Origin: Periconia sp. R9002 | Taxonomy: Eukaryota > Ascomycota > Dothideomycetes > Pleosporales > Periconiaceae | Direction: 5' to 3' | DNA: 64,000 nucleotides | Assembly: GCA_023627715.1 (NCBI GenBank) | Contig: JAMAHW010000004.1 | Coordinates: forward strand, 496,001 to 560,000 | Shown here: piece by piece, positions 1 to 12,720 of the stretch | Layout: each line of letters begins with the position of its first letter | How positions within the stretch are numbered: the first letter of the stretch is position 1 | Translations under genes and position numbers: made by a program | The notes under the pieces: model-generated | Told to the model about the DNA's origin: nothing | Database searches by the model: none | What the model saw: the letters and a program-made list of their open reading frames with translations, nothing else

Positions 1-892
1 CAGGGCAAGCATTCTGCAGTATTGCGATTTCCAGCGGACAGTTGCTGTAAATAAACAGAAGGTCGTTGTGTACCTGCGGAGGAACGGGAGATGTACCACA
101 TGTTGTGGGGTGGGCTTACTTTACACAGACAGCTGTGACGTTCAGGGGTAGTTCAAGGTCAAATGAAGGCCGTTGCATGTCGGATAAGCACGTGACCGGT
201 TTCATCGCACCCGACTTGGGATCGAGAGCGTCTTGGGGCTGAGTTTTGCGTACCCAAAACTCTAAAATATTGGTCCGCAGTAGCCATGCAGGAACCTTGT
301 GTTTCCCTATGCTGCGTCATGCACTTGCACACGTGTGCGACGGAATCGGCCCACTGTCTCTTGGCCGGGTACCTCCGCAGTCATCCGATCTTGAACCTGG
401 ATACCTAGACTTGTAAGCCTCTAGGATCCTTTTACCGGTAATCGTGAATGGCAGTGATTACGAGGCCTGGATTCAATTCACCGCGTAGTCGCAACATTTA
501 GATTGATGATATATAGACAGTGAGATTTGAGGACCATGAGGCCCCCGCAAGTCGTCCCACGTTTAGGGTTCGATAAGTTGAACAATTAGAAAATATATGT
601 ATGTATGTAGTGAACATCAAGTCGTAGAGAATGACTCTGGCTTTTGTTCCAATCAAAACTGCTTTTGCTCTCTGTATGCCAAACGCCGAGAGTAAATGAC
701 CAACTCCTCATTGGGGTATCCGTGCAACCAGCTTTTTGCATGCTGGTTGATAAAATCAAAAAATAAAACAAGAAAATGAAAACAGTCCGTGCGCCGTCGC
801 TGATGGGTGGGCTCTCTCTATGAGTGTCGCCAGGAAAATAGGTAAGGTGAACAGATGTATATACAATAGAAATTAAAGGTCTCCCTGCGGCG
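1..892. other. Non-coding stretch downstream of the DUF7729-like gene
   Basis: I see no coding region here. The open frames are short and lack ATG starts, signal peptides or family motifs. The last part presumably holds the 3' untranslated region of the neighbouring minus-strand gene. Confidence 0.6.
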
Positions 893-2165
893 TTATTGGA
901 AAAGATAAAGAAAGAACATTACGAGGAGCGTCAAGGTTGGTGTGAAGGCTGTGGCCGTAGTGGTGGAAGCAGCGCCCTTCAAAGGGGCAGCGGTTACGTT
1001 GATGAAGTTTTGTCCGCAATAAACGACAATCTGTTGCGCGCCAGCGGGATACGTTTGGCTGATGGGTTGCGAGGTGTTGCCGGCAAAGGTGGAGAAAATG
1101 GCCATGGTTTTTTGGAGGCAGGAGTTGCACGTTGGGCGTCCAGAGACGAGTTTCATTCCGAGGGGCATATAATACGGGTTCGCGTCTGAACCCTGAGACG
1201 TTGTGTTGGTAACAGCGTTGGCGTAACCTGGGCTTGGGTTAGCGGGGGGTCCAATTCCACGATTGTCCTTCTTCTTACAAAAGTTACCGTCATCGTCTCG
1301 CAAGCAGCTGGCTCGGTACAGAGGCTCGTACGCTAGCAACGCATTATACGCCTGCACTGCTTGTGCATTGTTGTTGTTGTAATCCACACCACATGCCGAG
1401 TTGGTCGTGAGTTCGCGGGCGAGCGCATTCATTCCTCCAAGGCACTGGCTCATATTCGCGGCGCATGTGCCTTCGAGAGTTTGTGTGATTCGAACTATCG
1501 ATTTCGACGCTTCGAAAAGACCATTGGAAGTCTGCACTAAGATTAGTATAAAGTTCCACAAAGGTAATGAGCGCAAGAGGTGAACCAACCTGGAGTAGCA
1601 TGGAGAAAGGATGGCATTTGGTGATGGTGTCACTAGACAGCATGCGTTGGAAGAAATTGTCGCAATTATCGGTGAAGTTGTTGGATAGCGATGAATCAAA
1701 TGGCCTGGGGATTTCGAAGCCACCATCGGCTCTCTTGGTCGATGTCGCAGATTGGATTTGGTTCGATTCTCCATTGTTTGTAGGAGGCATTAAAGGAGGG
1801 ACGTAGGGAGGCGGTCGAGTATCAATAAGCAAAAGAGAGGGACCTCTCGGCGTTGGCGTAATGTTGTCGGTGATGACCGGAACAGCAGGGAACGGCGGTC
1901 GTCTTCGTCGATCTCTAAGGTCACCATGTGCTGCCTCCGAAGTTGTGAATAAAGACGCCACTAGCAAAACCACAAACAGCCAAACCAAACGACGACCAGA
2001 AGAGCCAGTGGGAGGGTGAGTGCTCAAGTACAGAGGCTGGTGGTCCTGGCGCTGTATTGATTGTTTCCTGATGGCGTTGCTGATTGCCGTGTATGGCGAG
2101 GAGGCTCCATGGTGCGACAACATGTTTCCGCGCTTTGTTTCGCGTCGGGCGGCCGCAGAGTCCAT
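893..2165 (-). CDS. DUF7729-like secreted or GPI-anchored surface protein
   Basis: Two exons read on the minus strand, 2165-1590 and 1531-893, joined by a 58-base GT...AG intron in phase 0; the product is 404 residues. The frame is open further upstream to a TTG at 2222, but the first ATG is at 2165 and starts MDSAAARRE. Residues about 60-80 form one hydrophobic segment (LVWLFVVLLVASLF), acting as a late signal peptide or signal anchor, followed by a Pro-rich stretch. The second half is a Cys-containing ectodomain with several N-glycosylation sequons and the signature TCNSCLQKTM. The C-terminus ends in a hydrophobic tail (LTLLVMFFLYLF) with no charged residues after it, as in a GPI-attachment signal. 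This layout matches the fungal family called DUF7729, whose function is unknown. The family assignment is by recognition and moderately sure; surface location is inferred. Confidence 0.72.
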
Positions 2166-5100
2166 CACGTTTCTCTGCTCCACCACACTTGCTATATTTA
2201 TGTATCTGACGTCCTTATCCAACTGTGAACAACCATGACCGTTACTTCTATTTGGCGGTCACTGCAAGAATCCGAGGTCACACTGGGGGATTGACGGTTC
2301 TAGAGCTCTTTGATCGATGTCCCTTGCAGGAGGGGTCCCAAGTGGGCCGCGGGCCGGATGGCTTCGAAGGAAAACGTCAAAAAAGAAGTGTACGCCACTG
2401 TACGCTGGAAAAGGGAGATTGTGGGTGTCGATCGCAGTCAGGGAAGGGACAGTGGTGTCCTTTTGTTCGTCTTCTCCTTCTCCTATTTTCTTTTTCGCTC
2501 CAACCACAATTTCAAAGCAGATAGCGACCTCGCGAACGGCTGAGCCGCCGCTAGAATGGGATGAGCCGTGCCCTTATTTCATTGTTCTTGCGCCATTGGG
2601 AATCTGGGTGCACGCCACGCTCCTAGGCATGGGAATCATGCACATCCCAACAGAGGACTATCGGGTGATCTAGTACTTGTGTGCGAGTCGGGTAATAATG
2701 CGTCGGCAAGCACTTTGAAGGCAAAATGTCCTCAAAAAGGCTTGTTTGATTGGATGGCCACATGATGAACAAGACCAGCGTGTCGGTACAAGGCCTGGCT
2801 CTCCAACCCTGGTGCAAAAATCGTGGACCACCATTAACGAAAAAGTGAACGAATTGGGCTCATGGAGCGTGCGTAGCTCCACATCGAGTAGCCGGTTTGG
2901 TCGAGAGAGCAGGATATCAGCAAATTAGCTACATATCCAAGTCTGCATCCAGGTCAGGCGTGGCTGGTCCCGTCTGCATAATCGACTCTTACGGCTGCAT
3001 CTAAGATTCTGGCCAACTTGTCAGCTGTCGTGAGAGCGGCGTAGCCTCCCAGACGTTGTTGAGCAACTTGGAGTATACGAGCGCGTATGGGTTGCATTGA
3101 GCTGTGCCAAGGGAGAGAACCAATAAGCCACGGCAAAGACTCTACCGTCGACGACGACATGCAACCCCACCCCACACGGCTAACACTGATACACCAAGCG
3201 CTAGTGTACTTGTATGGTCGTTAGTCTATAATTCACTTCATCTCTCATCTTAATGCCCCATCAATCGTTGGCCGTGGCAACCGATCCAGAAGTACCTAGA
3301 CGCTGGCCATCCATGTCATAGCGCTTGGTGCGAGAAGACTTTTTGCTCTTTATTGACATATGAAATTGAGGGAACGCGCGGTGCGAGAGAATGGCGCGTT
3401 CCCGGCCGCCTCGTGTCGGCTCACGCTCCATATTGTAGATAGATTGCTCCAGCACTAGCCCTCGGCAGTCGCCCAAATGGATACCTGCCCTTTCCAGCAA
3501 GACGAGCGGCCAGGTTGCTATCATCAGCTTCCCACCTTGTGGTCTTGGGGCCTTGGATTCATTTCACACCTCGATCAAATCTTTGGTCAGTACATAATAA
3601 CATACATTATATCTACTCGCACGCTGTTTGCATTCCACATTCATTTCACGCTCCCCAAATACAGCAGCTGCTTCTCGGCTTGCCCCTTGGCTCGCCCTTG
3701 CAAGGCACCCTGCCGAACATCACCTCCTGAGAGGCTTTTCAGGCGCCCACCAACAACCACATCTTGCGTATACATTATTGACACTGATTGTGTTATCAAT
3801 GTGCTCAGCATGTGATGCATGCATCCTCACTATCTTCGCCTGCATGAAAACGATAGGTATACCGGGTGAGGTATATGTCATGACTAATCCGGTCCCATAG
3901 TATCAGTGTTATCACATTCTGGGTCGGCACAGCTCGGGGTCCCGTATATCATATATCACAATCAAGAGATGAGGAAAAAATGTGTAAGTCAATTTGGGTC
4001 TGATGTTGCCATGACAAGAAAGCGCGGAAGATGGCCGATTGCGCGTATGTAACCGCAACATTGATGTACAAAATGAACGGCAACGAACAACGAATAGGAG
4101 GACACTTTCCATATTTGTCATTGCCATGCAGTCCCTGTGTCTGTACGTCCAAGCGCTAAAATGCTCATTCTAGACTCTCCGTGTCCATTTTCCTCATGGT
4201 ACCTGGTTAAGTAGTGCCTCCCAAGTCTAGTATGCACAGCGCACCTGTATCCCACTCTTGGATTGTGGCAGCTCTCTGGAAGCCCCGCCTATTTATTACC
4301 CGACTCTGGCAAATCGAAGGAAAAACAACATTAAACCACTCTTCCAGTTAAAGAATCATCATCCAAACAACGCTTGCAGAAGCAAGAAACAGGGGGCAAG
4401 CATTCTGGTGACACAGCATCAACCATTTCTTGCGGAATGATCAATTCATGCCAGGATACCACGAGCAAATATATTGCTATATGACCATGTCAGGATAAAC
4501 TATACTTACACAAATATTTTTCTTTTATGGCCTGAGTCAACTTGTACGCGATATACTCTCGCATGGAATGATAACTCACGCCTTCAAATTCACGCCGTGG
4601 AGAGTTGTTAGACCGCGTACTGGATGGAACGTACAAACTGCACAACAGCCGCCTCGGTGCCGTTATATTCCTGGAAAATCTCTTATGCAACGACGGGTGA
4701 TGCTCTGACCGGGCCTATGATACTTCAGCAAGCTTCTTGTTTTTCGCGTCAAAAAAATCAATCTTGGGGGTTGGGTTCTTTTGTTTTCAATTATGATAAA
4801 GAGTTCTACCTAGACGAAAACAAAGACCCGAAAAGAAAGAAAGACCACTTTAGACCCTAAGAATTCTCGCACAAGAGAGAAAACGAAATGTCGAAGACAT
4901 TGTATGAGACTAACCGTGAGAGCTTTTGCATGGAACAAATGGCGAGCTGCGTTCCACATACCACGCTACATCGGCGAGTAGCAGGTTGCGAGTAGGCGTA
5001 ATATTTTTCTCGTTCAGCGTATATAACCTCCAGAATAAATTCGACAATTCTTACCGTCTCTTCATTCCTGCGCTTGAACATATATATCGAGCTATTCAAT

Positions 5101-7101
5101 CAACCAAGTAAAACCATGTGAATGGCTCACCACGTGACATTCCCTCCTATCCACAATTGATACCAACAATCACGCAAACAAGACATCGATCCTTATGTGC
5201 CTTCGTCAAACTTCTCGTGACATCTTCGCCGCCTATGTACTTTTTTTCTGAACGTTTAGAAGGTGTTCTACCTACCAAGAAAATGTTTAAAATGAATGAC
5301 AAAAACAAGTTGTGCGGCCTTGACAACAAAACGAGGGGAAAAGCCGCCTATGTACACATCCACGACAAACAAAACCCCCTTCATCGCAACAATCTTTCAA
5401 GAAATTTTCGTACTCGACGAACGTTACACCTGTGGAAACTCGATGTCGATATCCGCGATTGTTACCTTGCATCTCTTTTCCTGCAAGTCGTCGTGCGACT
5501 CCCGTCCCCGTTTCGCGGGATTTCCGCCTGTTGCAATGGCTGCAAAGTTGATTGCAATTATCTGTTGGCTTTTCTCTTACTTGGGGGAGGTTACTTATTA
5601 GTTATTTGCCTTGGGACGGTGTATCACGTTTTGAAGATGAAGACCTCCAAAGTCTCATTTGTCAGGATACCTTTTTTCCACCTCCCTAGTAACCCCTGTC
5701 TCTGCCTTTGCCCATGCCCCTCTTGCAATTTTACTTTTTATTCGTTCTATACTGTCACATATGCTGTCTTCCAAGCGTCTAGGTTGGGAATTAAGGGCAT
5801 CAATCAGTAATGCAGAGTCACACTTACACCCCTCTTCATTCGCGGTCGATGTTGGAGCCGATCGGTAACACTGTATTTCGATGCTTCTATATTTATAGTA
5901 TGGGCATAATCACCCATTCCCCCCGTGCCTTTCTTTTCCGAACTTTCTCTGGTCCTTTGTGGCATCAATGATCCCAGCAGAATCTTCCTACGAGGTGGAG
6001 GTAAGCAAACTTGATGTATGGATCCAAGTAGAGCAGTCCAGAATCATGATTCGGTTCGTAACCAGATTGTCGAGACTCCTCCTTTGTATATGCCATCAAA
6101 TCTTTCGGGATTAAAAAGGGAAAATGTATTACATTAACCCGTACCATGCATATCCAGCTGGTCTACCTCGACATCAAATCCTTTGGCAGTAAATGTCGGC
6201 AATCATGTCTAGCAACGTACTAGAAATATGAGCAAATCACATTTTTCTCGACGAATCAATATACTACCCCATATGCACTTTGAACCCAGCCCATAAGCAC
6301 AGCAGAAGTACATTCGCAAAAACCTTCATCTTCGAATGTCACCATCTCCCTCAAAGGTCGAAGCAAGATTCGCTCTAATCACTCACGAAAAGAAACGTAA
6401 GTGAAAAAAAGAAGCTCCGCGTTTACTTGGTGTTTCAGTGCCTCGACAATCGCTGAATTAATCGAGAAGTTCAATTCAGCTGAAAAAATCTGCATGTGCT
6501 CGCTCAAAATCTTGTCAACGGAGGATTAGTGACGTGCCCCGTAAACACCAATAGACATAGGTGAAAGGAGTTGCGGGGAGTTTTGTAGTCCACCCATAGA
6601 GCAACCAGATCGCACGGTTCATGCGGGAATCGTTGCTAGAACTCGAAATTCCATAGGGAGATGACGTTTGTAAATAAACATATTCAATCTCTACGTCGCT
6701 TAATAAGGCTCTGGTTTAGAAGGAATCACAACAAGGCTCCGATGGTGCCTGTATAATGAAGTGGAAGAAACTAATCGACGCGTCTTATATATACAAAAAA
6801 AGATTCGCAAAGAAAAGGGAACATGTTGAAGCTTCAAAACAATCAAGACTGAATACCAGCTTTTCAACCATTCATGATGATTATTATATATATCAGGGTA
6901 TAAGATTTCAATTACACAATACACTACCTGCGAATATCTTATGTATACCATGATATCGCATTATACGTACGTAACGTTTATTCACACCTGCCTCGTGAAC
7001 AAGGGGGAATATGAGGGGTTTCGTAAACAGCATTGACAAAGGAAATATGAAGGGGGAGAGTCAAGTGGGGGGTTAGGGGGTACGAAAGAAGCCACGGATC
7101 A
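2166..7101. other. Gene-poor 4.9-kb region
   Basis: No recognisable gene. The longest frame, at 5118-5810 on the plus strand, is listed separately as doubtful. The stretch about 6700-7000 is AT-rich. The last part just below 7101 should carry the 3' untranslated region of the beta-glucosidase gene. No terminal repeats, transposase or reverse transcriptase motifs were seen. Confidence 0.55.
5235..5810 (+). CDS. Doubtful ORF, 191 residues, possible membrane protein
   Basis: An open frame runs from 5118, but the first ATG is at 5235 and begins MYFFSERLEG. It is unusually long for this gene-poor region. The middle is Cys-rich (ACCNGCKVDC) and is followed at once by a hydrophobic segment (NYLLAFLLLGGGYLLVICLG) that could span a membrane. 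There is no signal peptide, no recognised domain and no clear splice sites. It may be a lineage-specific gene or chance. I lean towards chance. Confidence 0.15.
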   Translation: MYFFSERLEGVLPTKKMFKMNDKNKLCGLDNKTRGKAAYVHIHDKQNPLHRNNLSRNFRTRRTLHLWKLDVDIRDCYLASLFLQVVVRLPSPFRGISACCNGCKVDCNYLLAFLLLGGGYLLVICLGTVYHVLKMKTSKVSFVRIPFFHLPSNPCLCLCPCPSCNFTFYSFYTVTYAVFQASRLGIKGINQ

Positions 7102-9824
7102 TTACACTGGGCTTGCAACGCCAGTGGCACAAGAGCCCGTGGCCGTTCCGCACCTCAGGCCAAGCTTATCAGAGCTCTCGCCGATCCATATACCGTAGTC
7201 GCCCTGGACGTTAGGCACGATCCAGTTCTGAGAGACGACGTCCCAGACGCTGAGATCTTTCCTGGTGACGCGGAGACTCAGGGTCTGGCTCGCACCGGCG
7301 GCAAGTTCGTCCGTCTTTTCAAAGTCGCGGAGTTGGATGATGGGGGTGTCGAAGGAGATGCCGGTCGGGAACTGGACGTAGAGCTGCGCGACGGCTTTTC
7401 CTGGACGGGAGCCGGTGTTTGTGACGGTGACGGAGATGTCGTAGGCGGTGTCGAAGAGGGCGGGGTTACCGCCTTGCGCGCCGCCTGCTGCGGGCCCGTC
7501 TGCCTTTTGCTCGTCTGAGTAGCCGGCGGGGTAGGGGTATTTCTTGGTGGAGTTTGCGTCCTTGGCGGCGTTGTCGGCGTCATTCTTTTCGAGGAAGGAG
7601 TACTTGTAGCGAAGGCCGACGCGGTTGAAGCCATCGGGCCAGTAGGCCTCCGACGCGGGAGGGATCTCGGTGGAGTATTCTGGGGTTGCTCCCTTGGCGG
7701 GACGAGCGGGGGGGACGGAGGTGAGAGGTGTCACGGGGGTGATGGTTGCCGCGGAGAAAGAGAAGTTGGTGTAGCTGAGGCCGTGGCCAAAGGCGTAGCG
7801 GGGTGTGATGCCTGCTTTGTGGAAGTGGCGGTAGTCAATGTAGAGGCCTTCCGTGTATGTGTCCTGGGGTTGGCCAAGCTCGAAACCTCGGAGACCAACA
7901 CTGTCAGGGTAGTTGTCTTCAGAGGTTGGGATTGTGTATGGAAGATGGCCAGAAGGTGAGACATCGCCGTACAAAACCTCCATGAGACTGTCGCCGGCCT
8001 CCTGGCCTGGTAAGTGGGCGAAGAGGACAGCTTTTACGGAAGGCAAATCGATCCACTCTTCGAGAATGATTGGGCCTACGGTTTGTACAACGACAACCAC
8101 GTTCTGGTACGCATTGGCAACGTCTTTGATAAGCTTATCTCCGCCGTACCAAACATTGAGTCCTCCAGTCGTACGATCACCAGGATTGCTCTTGACAGTG
8201 ATGTAGTTCTCACCAGAGTCAGAAGTGACGAAAACAATGGCCGTGTCGGAAGGTGAAGGATTAGAGTTAGACGGGAAGTCATCTCGGTTGAAGAAGGTAT
8301 AGGACGCATTACGGGCCTTGAACCCACTACACATAATGGTTAGTCGTCTTCTTTCATTGTTTCGCTAAGTTTTGACACTTACTCAATAGGAGAGTTCATG
8401 TAAGGATAACGGGCCGACCCAGAACCCCAGCCCATTCCTAGCGTTCCTTTGTTGCAACCCTGATCAGCGCAAGAGTTGATACCATCAGGGTTCTTTTCCG
8501 CAGCAGTGCCGAAAACCTTCCAAGTTGCATTTTGCGACAAAGGCAAGAATCCATCTGTGTTTTTCAACAGTGTAATGGCATCTCTAGCGATTTCTCTCGC
8601 TACTTCGGCATGATTTCCCTGGACATTAACAAATTGATTGACAATGCCACGGGGAGAAACCAAAAGACCAGGGTATAACGGTCCTTCAGCATCCAAAGTG
8701 TTGGCATCGAAATTTGGGCGAGGGTAGTTCTGATCTTGGCCCATCTGGAACCACGCCGCAAGGATACGTGTTACGGAATCGTCTAGGCGGTCTACTGGAA
8801 CTGTTCCGTTCAGAATGGACCTGGAGTACTCGTACATCCAGTAGGATTCTCCGGTGACCAGTGGGACCGTGAAAATGTCGCCCGGCATGTTCATGTCAAG
8901 CCCGGACAGAGCTGAACTGACACCTGAAATCTGCGCCAGCCAGTCTGACATGACGAAGCCTTGGAAACCGAGCTCGTCCTTCAAGATGTTGTTGATCAAG
9001 TAGCTGTTCTGCGAGCAGGCAGAGCCATTCACCTAGAAATGTCAGTAATAGTAAAACACATTGCCAATACGAATACTCACAGCATTGTAAGCAATCATGA
9101 CGGAGCCCACACCGGATCGAACGCCTTCAGCAAATGGCCAAAGGTAGAGCTCGTGCAAAGTTCTATCATCCACATTGGATGAATAACCTGGTTGCACAAG
9201 GTTGTACATCCTGAACTGTTCCTGTTCGTTGGCGATCAAATGCTTGATCGTAGCAATCACGCCAACGCTCTGGACACCCTCAATAGTGAGGGCTCCTCCA
9301 AAAGCTTGGAGAACCGGATCAGCCCCAAAGCCTTCCCAGTTTCGACCTCCACGCGGTTTCCGTCCTAGCGGTCCCACGGATGGGCCCAAATGGACGTTGA
9401 TACCCTTGCCGCGGAACTCTTCTCCCAATGCCACTCCGCGAGCATGCATCAAAGATTTGTCCCATGTCGCGCCAACAGTAATACCTGCTGGGAAAGCTGT
9501 GTTTTGTTCCGTGTTTCTGACTCCCAGGGGGCCATCTTGTAGACATAGTGATGGAATTCCCGCGCGTAGAGCACTTCCCGTGTTACCCACACACGGTCCC
9601 ATGAAAAGACCAGTACCGGAGGTCAAGTTTGTCTTTTCAGCTAGGGTCATAGTCGAAACCAAGAGCGAGGCCTTTCGGTAACTCTCACTCCAGCTGGACA
9701 CCCACCCTCCATGGGGAGCGGGGTAGTATGGAGGCGCGACATAACCAGCGGGGACGGCAGTGCGCCTGTCCACCGCCGCCGCAGTTGCGGAAGACAGAAA
9801 GGAGAGAAAGAGTAACGAGTGCAT
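7102..9824 (-). CDS. Secreted GH3 beta-glucosidase
   Basis: Three exons, 9824-9081, 9032-8383 and 8326-7102, with introns of 48 and 56 bases, give 872 residues, close to the 860 or so usual for Aspergillus-type extracellular beta-glucosidases. The protein starts with a signal peptide ([17 protein letters not shown]). The N-terminal GH3 barrel contains a sugar-binding loop ([17 protein letters not shown]) and the nucleophile motif GFVMSDW, with Asp near residue 278. The second alpha/beta domain and a C-terminal fibronectin type III-like domain ([27 protein letters not shown]) follow. It should hydrolyse cellobiose and other beta-glucosides outside the cell to glucose, completing cellulose breakdown. 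It is transcribed away from the FAD oxidase gene across 1.36 kb. Family assignment is firm; substrate range is inferred. Confidence 0.95.
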
Positions 9825-11184
9825 TTGGAATCCGTGTGGCTCTCGGGCGAAATGAATGACGAGCGATCACGAGAGCTCGGAGCTCACTGCTGTGATTGAG
9901 CTTTTCGATATTTTGGAGCAAGTCGAATGTACATATACCTACTTGTAAAGATCTACTACGTATTGATCGACTACCCCGGACCGCACGTGGCCACTTAGAT
10001 CAGGGGAAATGCAGTTCGATGTAATGTGCTCGCGCTACACATCATGACATGGGTGAAGAGTTCGGTCCGGATTACAGTCATTATGTGCCCGGCCCTAAGT
10101 GCAGATACAGAAAATAGTCATGCGGTTGATGTTGGTTGGCACAATACGAGGAGTTCAGTGGTTGAAGTTTCGGACGCAGCCAGAAAGAGTGCAAAGCGCC
10201 GACGTAAGGTAAAAGCGGCCGGTTAAAAGAGCCTATAACTTATAAGTGACAAGGAGCAGCCCTTGCAGTCATTGCATGCTCAATACGAAGTTTCCATGAC
10301 ATGTAGGATTGCTGGGATTACGCTTTACGGTATTTTCTACCCACAATCTTAAATGAGGCCGTTGCATAAAGCATGATTATCGACTAGCTATTGCCAACCC
10401 GGGCTTGGCTGTTAATTCAGGGCAAAAGAAATGCAGATGTGCACGCATTGGGCACTCTAGCACGTCGCTTGAAGCTTGCGAGTTGGGCGAGCCGCATTTG
10501 CAGATGGGCTGATGGCATGTACTGGAAGCGGGAGATGGTCCTCCGGTGGTGCGAAATCCCATTGTTGACGTGTTGTTTGCTATAAATCCCTCCAATATAA
10601 GCGAGGGAGGTGACGAAAGTGGAACTCTAACTGTGCGCTCGGCGCGCACAGACCTCGGCTAACATTGGGATGGTTTCTCAAAAGCATTTTCTGTTCATGC
10701 ACCCACCATCATCCTTTTTATCTATATACGGTTCCTATCCCTAGCTCCGGATCTTATCGCAGCGGCCTTGAGAAATACCGAGAATAACCTGTGCCCCTGA
10801 CTGCTTTACAATCTTCACTCAAGGCAATCATTCAGCATGTGAACACATCCAAGCCGACCAACTATCCACCAATAGTTGGCGCCATCTTCTTTCTAGTCTT
10901 CACGATGTAAGCAGGTGCACAGTTCATCCTGCGTCTCATTTGATCCTTTTTGTTGGTCTTTTGACTCGGGCACAACGCGGTCTTTCTGCCCTATTCCCGG
11001 TAGAGATGCCAGAAGCACCCATCGCAATATCAATATCGCCGATGATCCTGGCTAAGGAAGAAATCAACGCGCTATGCAGTTCATTGAAGAGTACTTGATA
11101 TCCACGTCGCGCGAGAATAGGAAAATTCCTTCACTCTCTCGGTCCCCTACACTCCTACCCATTTAGTAAATTTTAATCTTCATA
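9825..11184. promoter_or_regulatory. Shared upstream region of beta-glucosidase and FAD oxidase genes
   Basis: This 1.36-kb interval separates two divergent genes for secreted enzymes and must contain both promoters. A GGCTAA hexamer at 10657-10662 matches the core site of XlnR/Xyr1-type cellulase activators. A CCCCGG/CCGGGG site near 9973-9978 fits the loose CreA consensus. Both motifs are short enough to occur by chance, so control by these factors is only a suggestion. No gene is seen inside. Confidence 0.35.
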
Positions 11185-12720
11185 ATGCATACCAACCATT
11201 TTTCTCTCATTTCCTTTACTGTTCTATCGTCCCTCTTTCGAAGCGCACTTGGTGATACTTGTGCGAGCGTTGCCGGATCTACCGGGATCGAGATTAAGAA
11301 AAACCCGGCTCTTCAATACACAGAAGAGCAGCAAAACTACTGGTCAACAGGGTGCGGAGCCCTGAAGCCATCATGCCAGCTCTACCCCACCACCGCCCAG
11401 GAAATGGCAGCCATTGTCAAGATATTGAATGACAACAACGAGACCTTCGCCGTCAAATCTGGAGGCCACAACCCGAACCAAGGATTTGCTAGTATCCAAG
11501 GTGGTCCTTTGATTTCTACCAAAGAGCTCAACGAGGTCATTTTCGATCGTGATGCCATGACCGTACGTGTCGGGCCGGGTAACGACTGGCAAGATGTGCA
11601 CGAAGCTCTCGAAGGCACTGGCGTCACGGTTGTAGGAGGAAGGATTGGCGACGTTGGTGTTGGTGGTTATGTACTGGGAGGAGGACTGAGTTTCCTAAGC
11701 ACCCAGTACGGATGGGCTGCTAATAACATCATCGAATACGAAGTGGTCTTGGGCAACGGGACTATCGTGAACGCATCTAGCACGGAAAATCCCGATTTAT
11801 ACAAAGCTTTGAAAGGAGGAGGTAACGCATTTGGAATCGTGACCGCCTACACGATGGTTGCTCACCCTCAAGGCCAGGTAAATCATTCTTTACTGTCATC
11901 TAACCAGTCACTAATGCCACGATAGGTTTGGGGAGGTAATCTGCTCTTTGGAGCTGATAAGACGGATGAATTACTGAAGGCGGTACGGGATTTCACCGAG
12001 TACTATCCTGATGAGAAGGCCGCCATCATCATGACAGCCGAGCTTTCTGCGTTCGGAGCCATCGATATGTGGATCATGTTCTTGTTGTATGATGGCCCGA
12101 CCGTACCGGAGGGAGTGTTTACCAATTTCACCAACATTGGCCCTACCATCAACAACTGCAAAACCCGCGACTACGGAGAACTGCTCAAGTACAACAATTT
12201 TGGTGTGCTGAAGGGCTCCATCTATACCATTACGACTGAAACTGTGCCACTGCCCAGCGCCAGCAATGGTGCCGAAGTCTTGGGTGCCATTTATGGGCAC
12301 TGGCGAAACACGACAAAGGATGTCCTTGGTGTCACTGGAATCATTGGATCGATTGCTTGGCAGCCGATTCCCAAAATGCTCGCTCGCAAGGCACGCGAGA
12401 GGGGAGGTGACATGATTGATTTGGATGATGAAGTCGATCGCATCATCCTCGAGTTCAACTACAGTTATTGGCTCGGACTGGACAACGACAAAATGGATGC
12501 GGCGACGCAAACCATCTACAAAGGAACCAAAGACATTGTCACGCAATTCACTCAGGCCGGCAAACTGCCTGAGGCGTATCTGCCGCTATTTGCCAACGAT
12601 GGCTACCACCGTCAGGATTATTGGGGTCGGCTGCGGACCGCGGACTTTGGTAGAACCGTGCGGGCTCAATACGATCCGGAAGGATTCTTTGCGGGGAGGA
12701 CTGGGGGGTTTAAGATGTAG
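11185..12720 (+). CDS. Secreted FAD-linked oxidoreductase, berberine-bridge-enzyme type
   Basis: Two exons, 11185-11877 and 11926-12720, joined by a 48-base intron, encode 495 residues. A signal peptide ends near residue 24 (FRSALGDTCASV). The PCMH-type FAD-binding domain covers about residues 60-235. It contains the SGGHN motif, whose His near residue 95 is the usual 8-alpha-histidyl FAD attachment point, and a glycine-rich loop (GVGGYVLGGGLSFLS). The second Cys attachment used by bicovalent members is not evident, so single attachment through His is likely. The C-terminus keeps a BBE-like tail (DYWGRL...YDPEGFF). Such enzymes oxidise sugars, alcohols or secondary metabolites with O2, giving H2O2; the substrate cannot be read from sequence. 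Pairing with a beta-glucosidase would fit carbohydrate oxidation, but this is inference. Confidence 0.9.
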
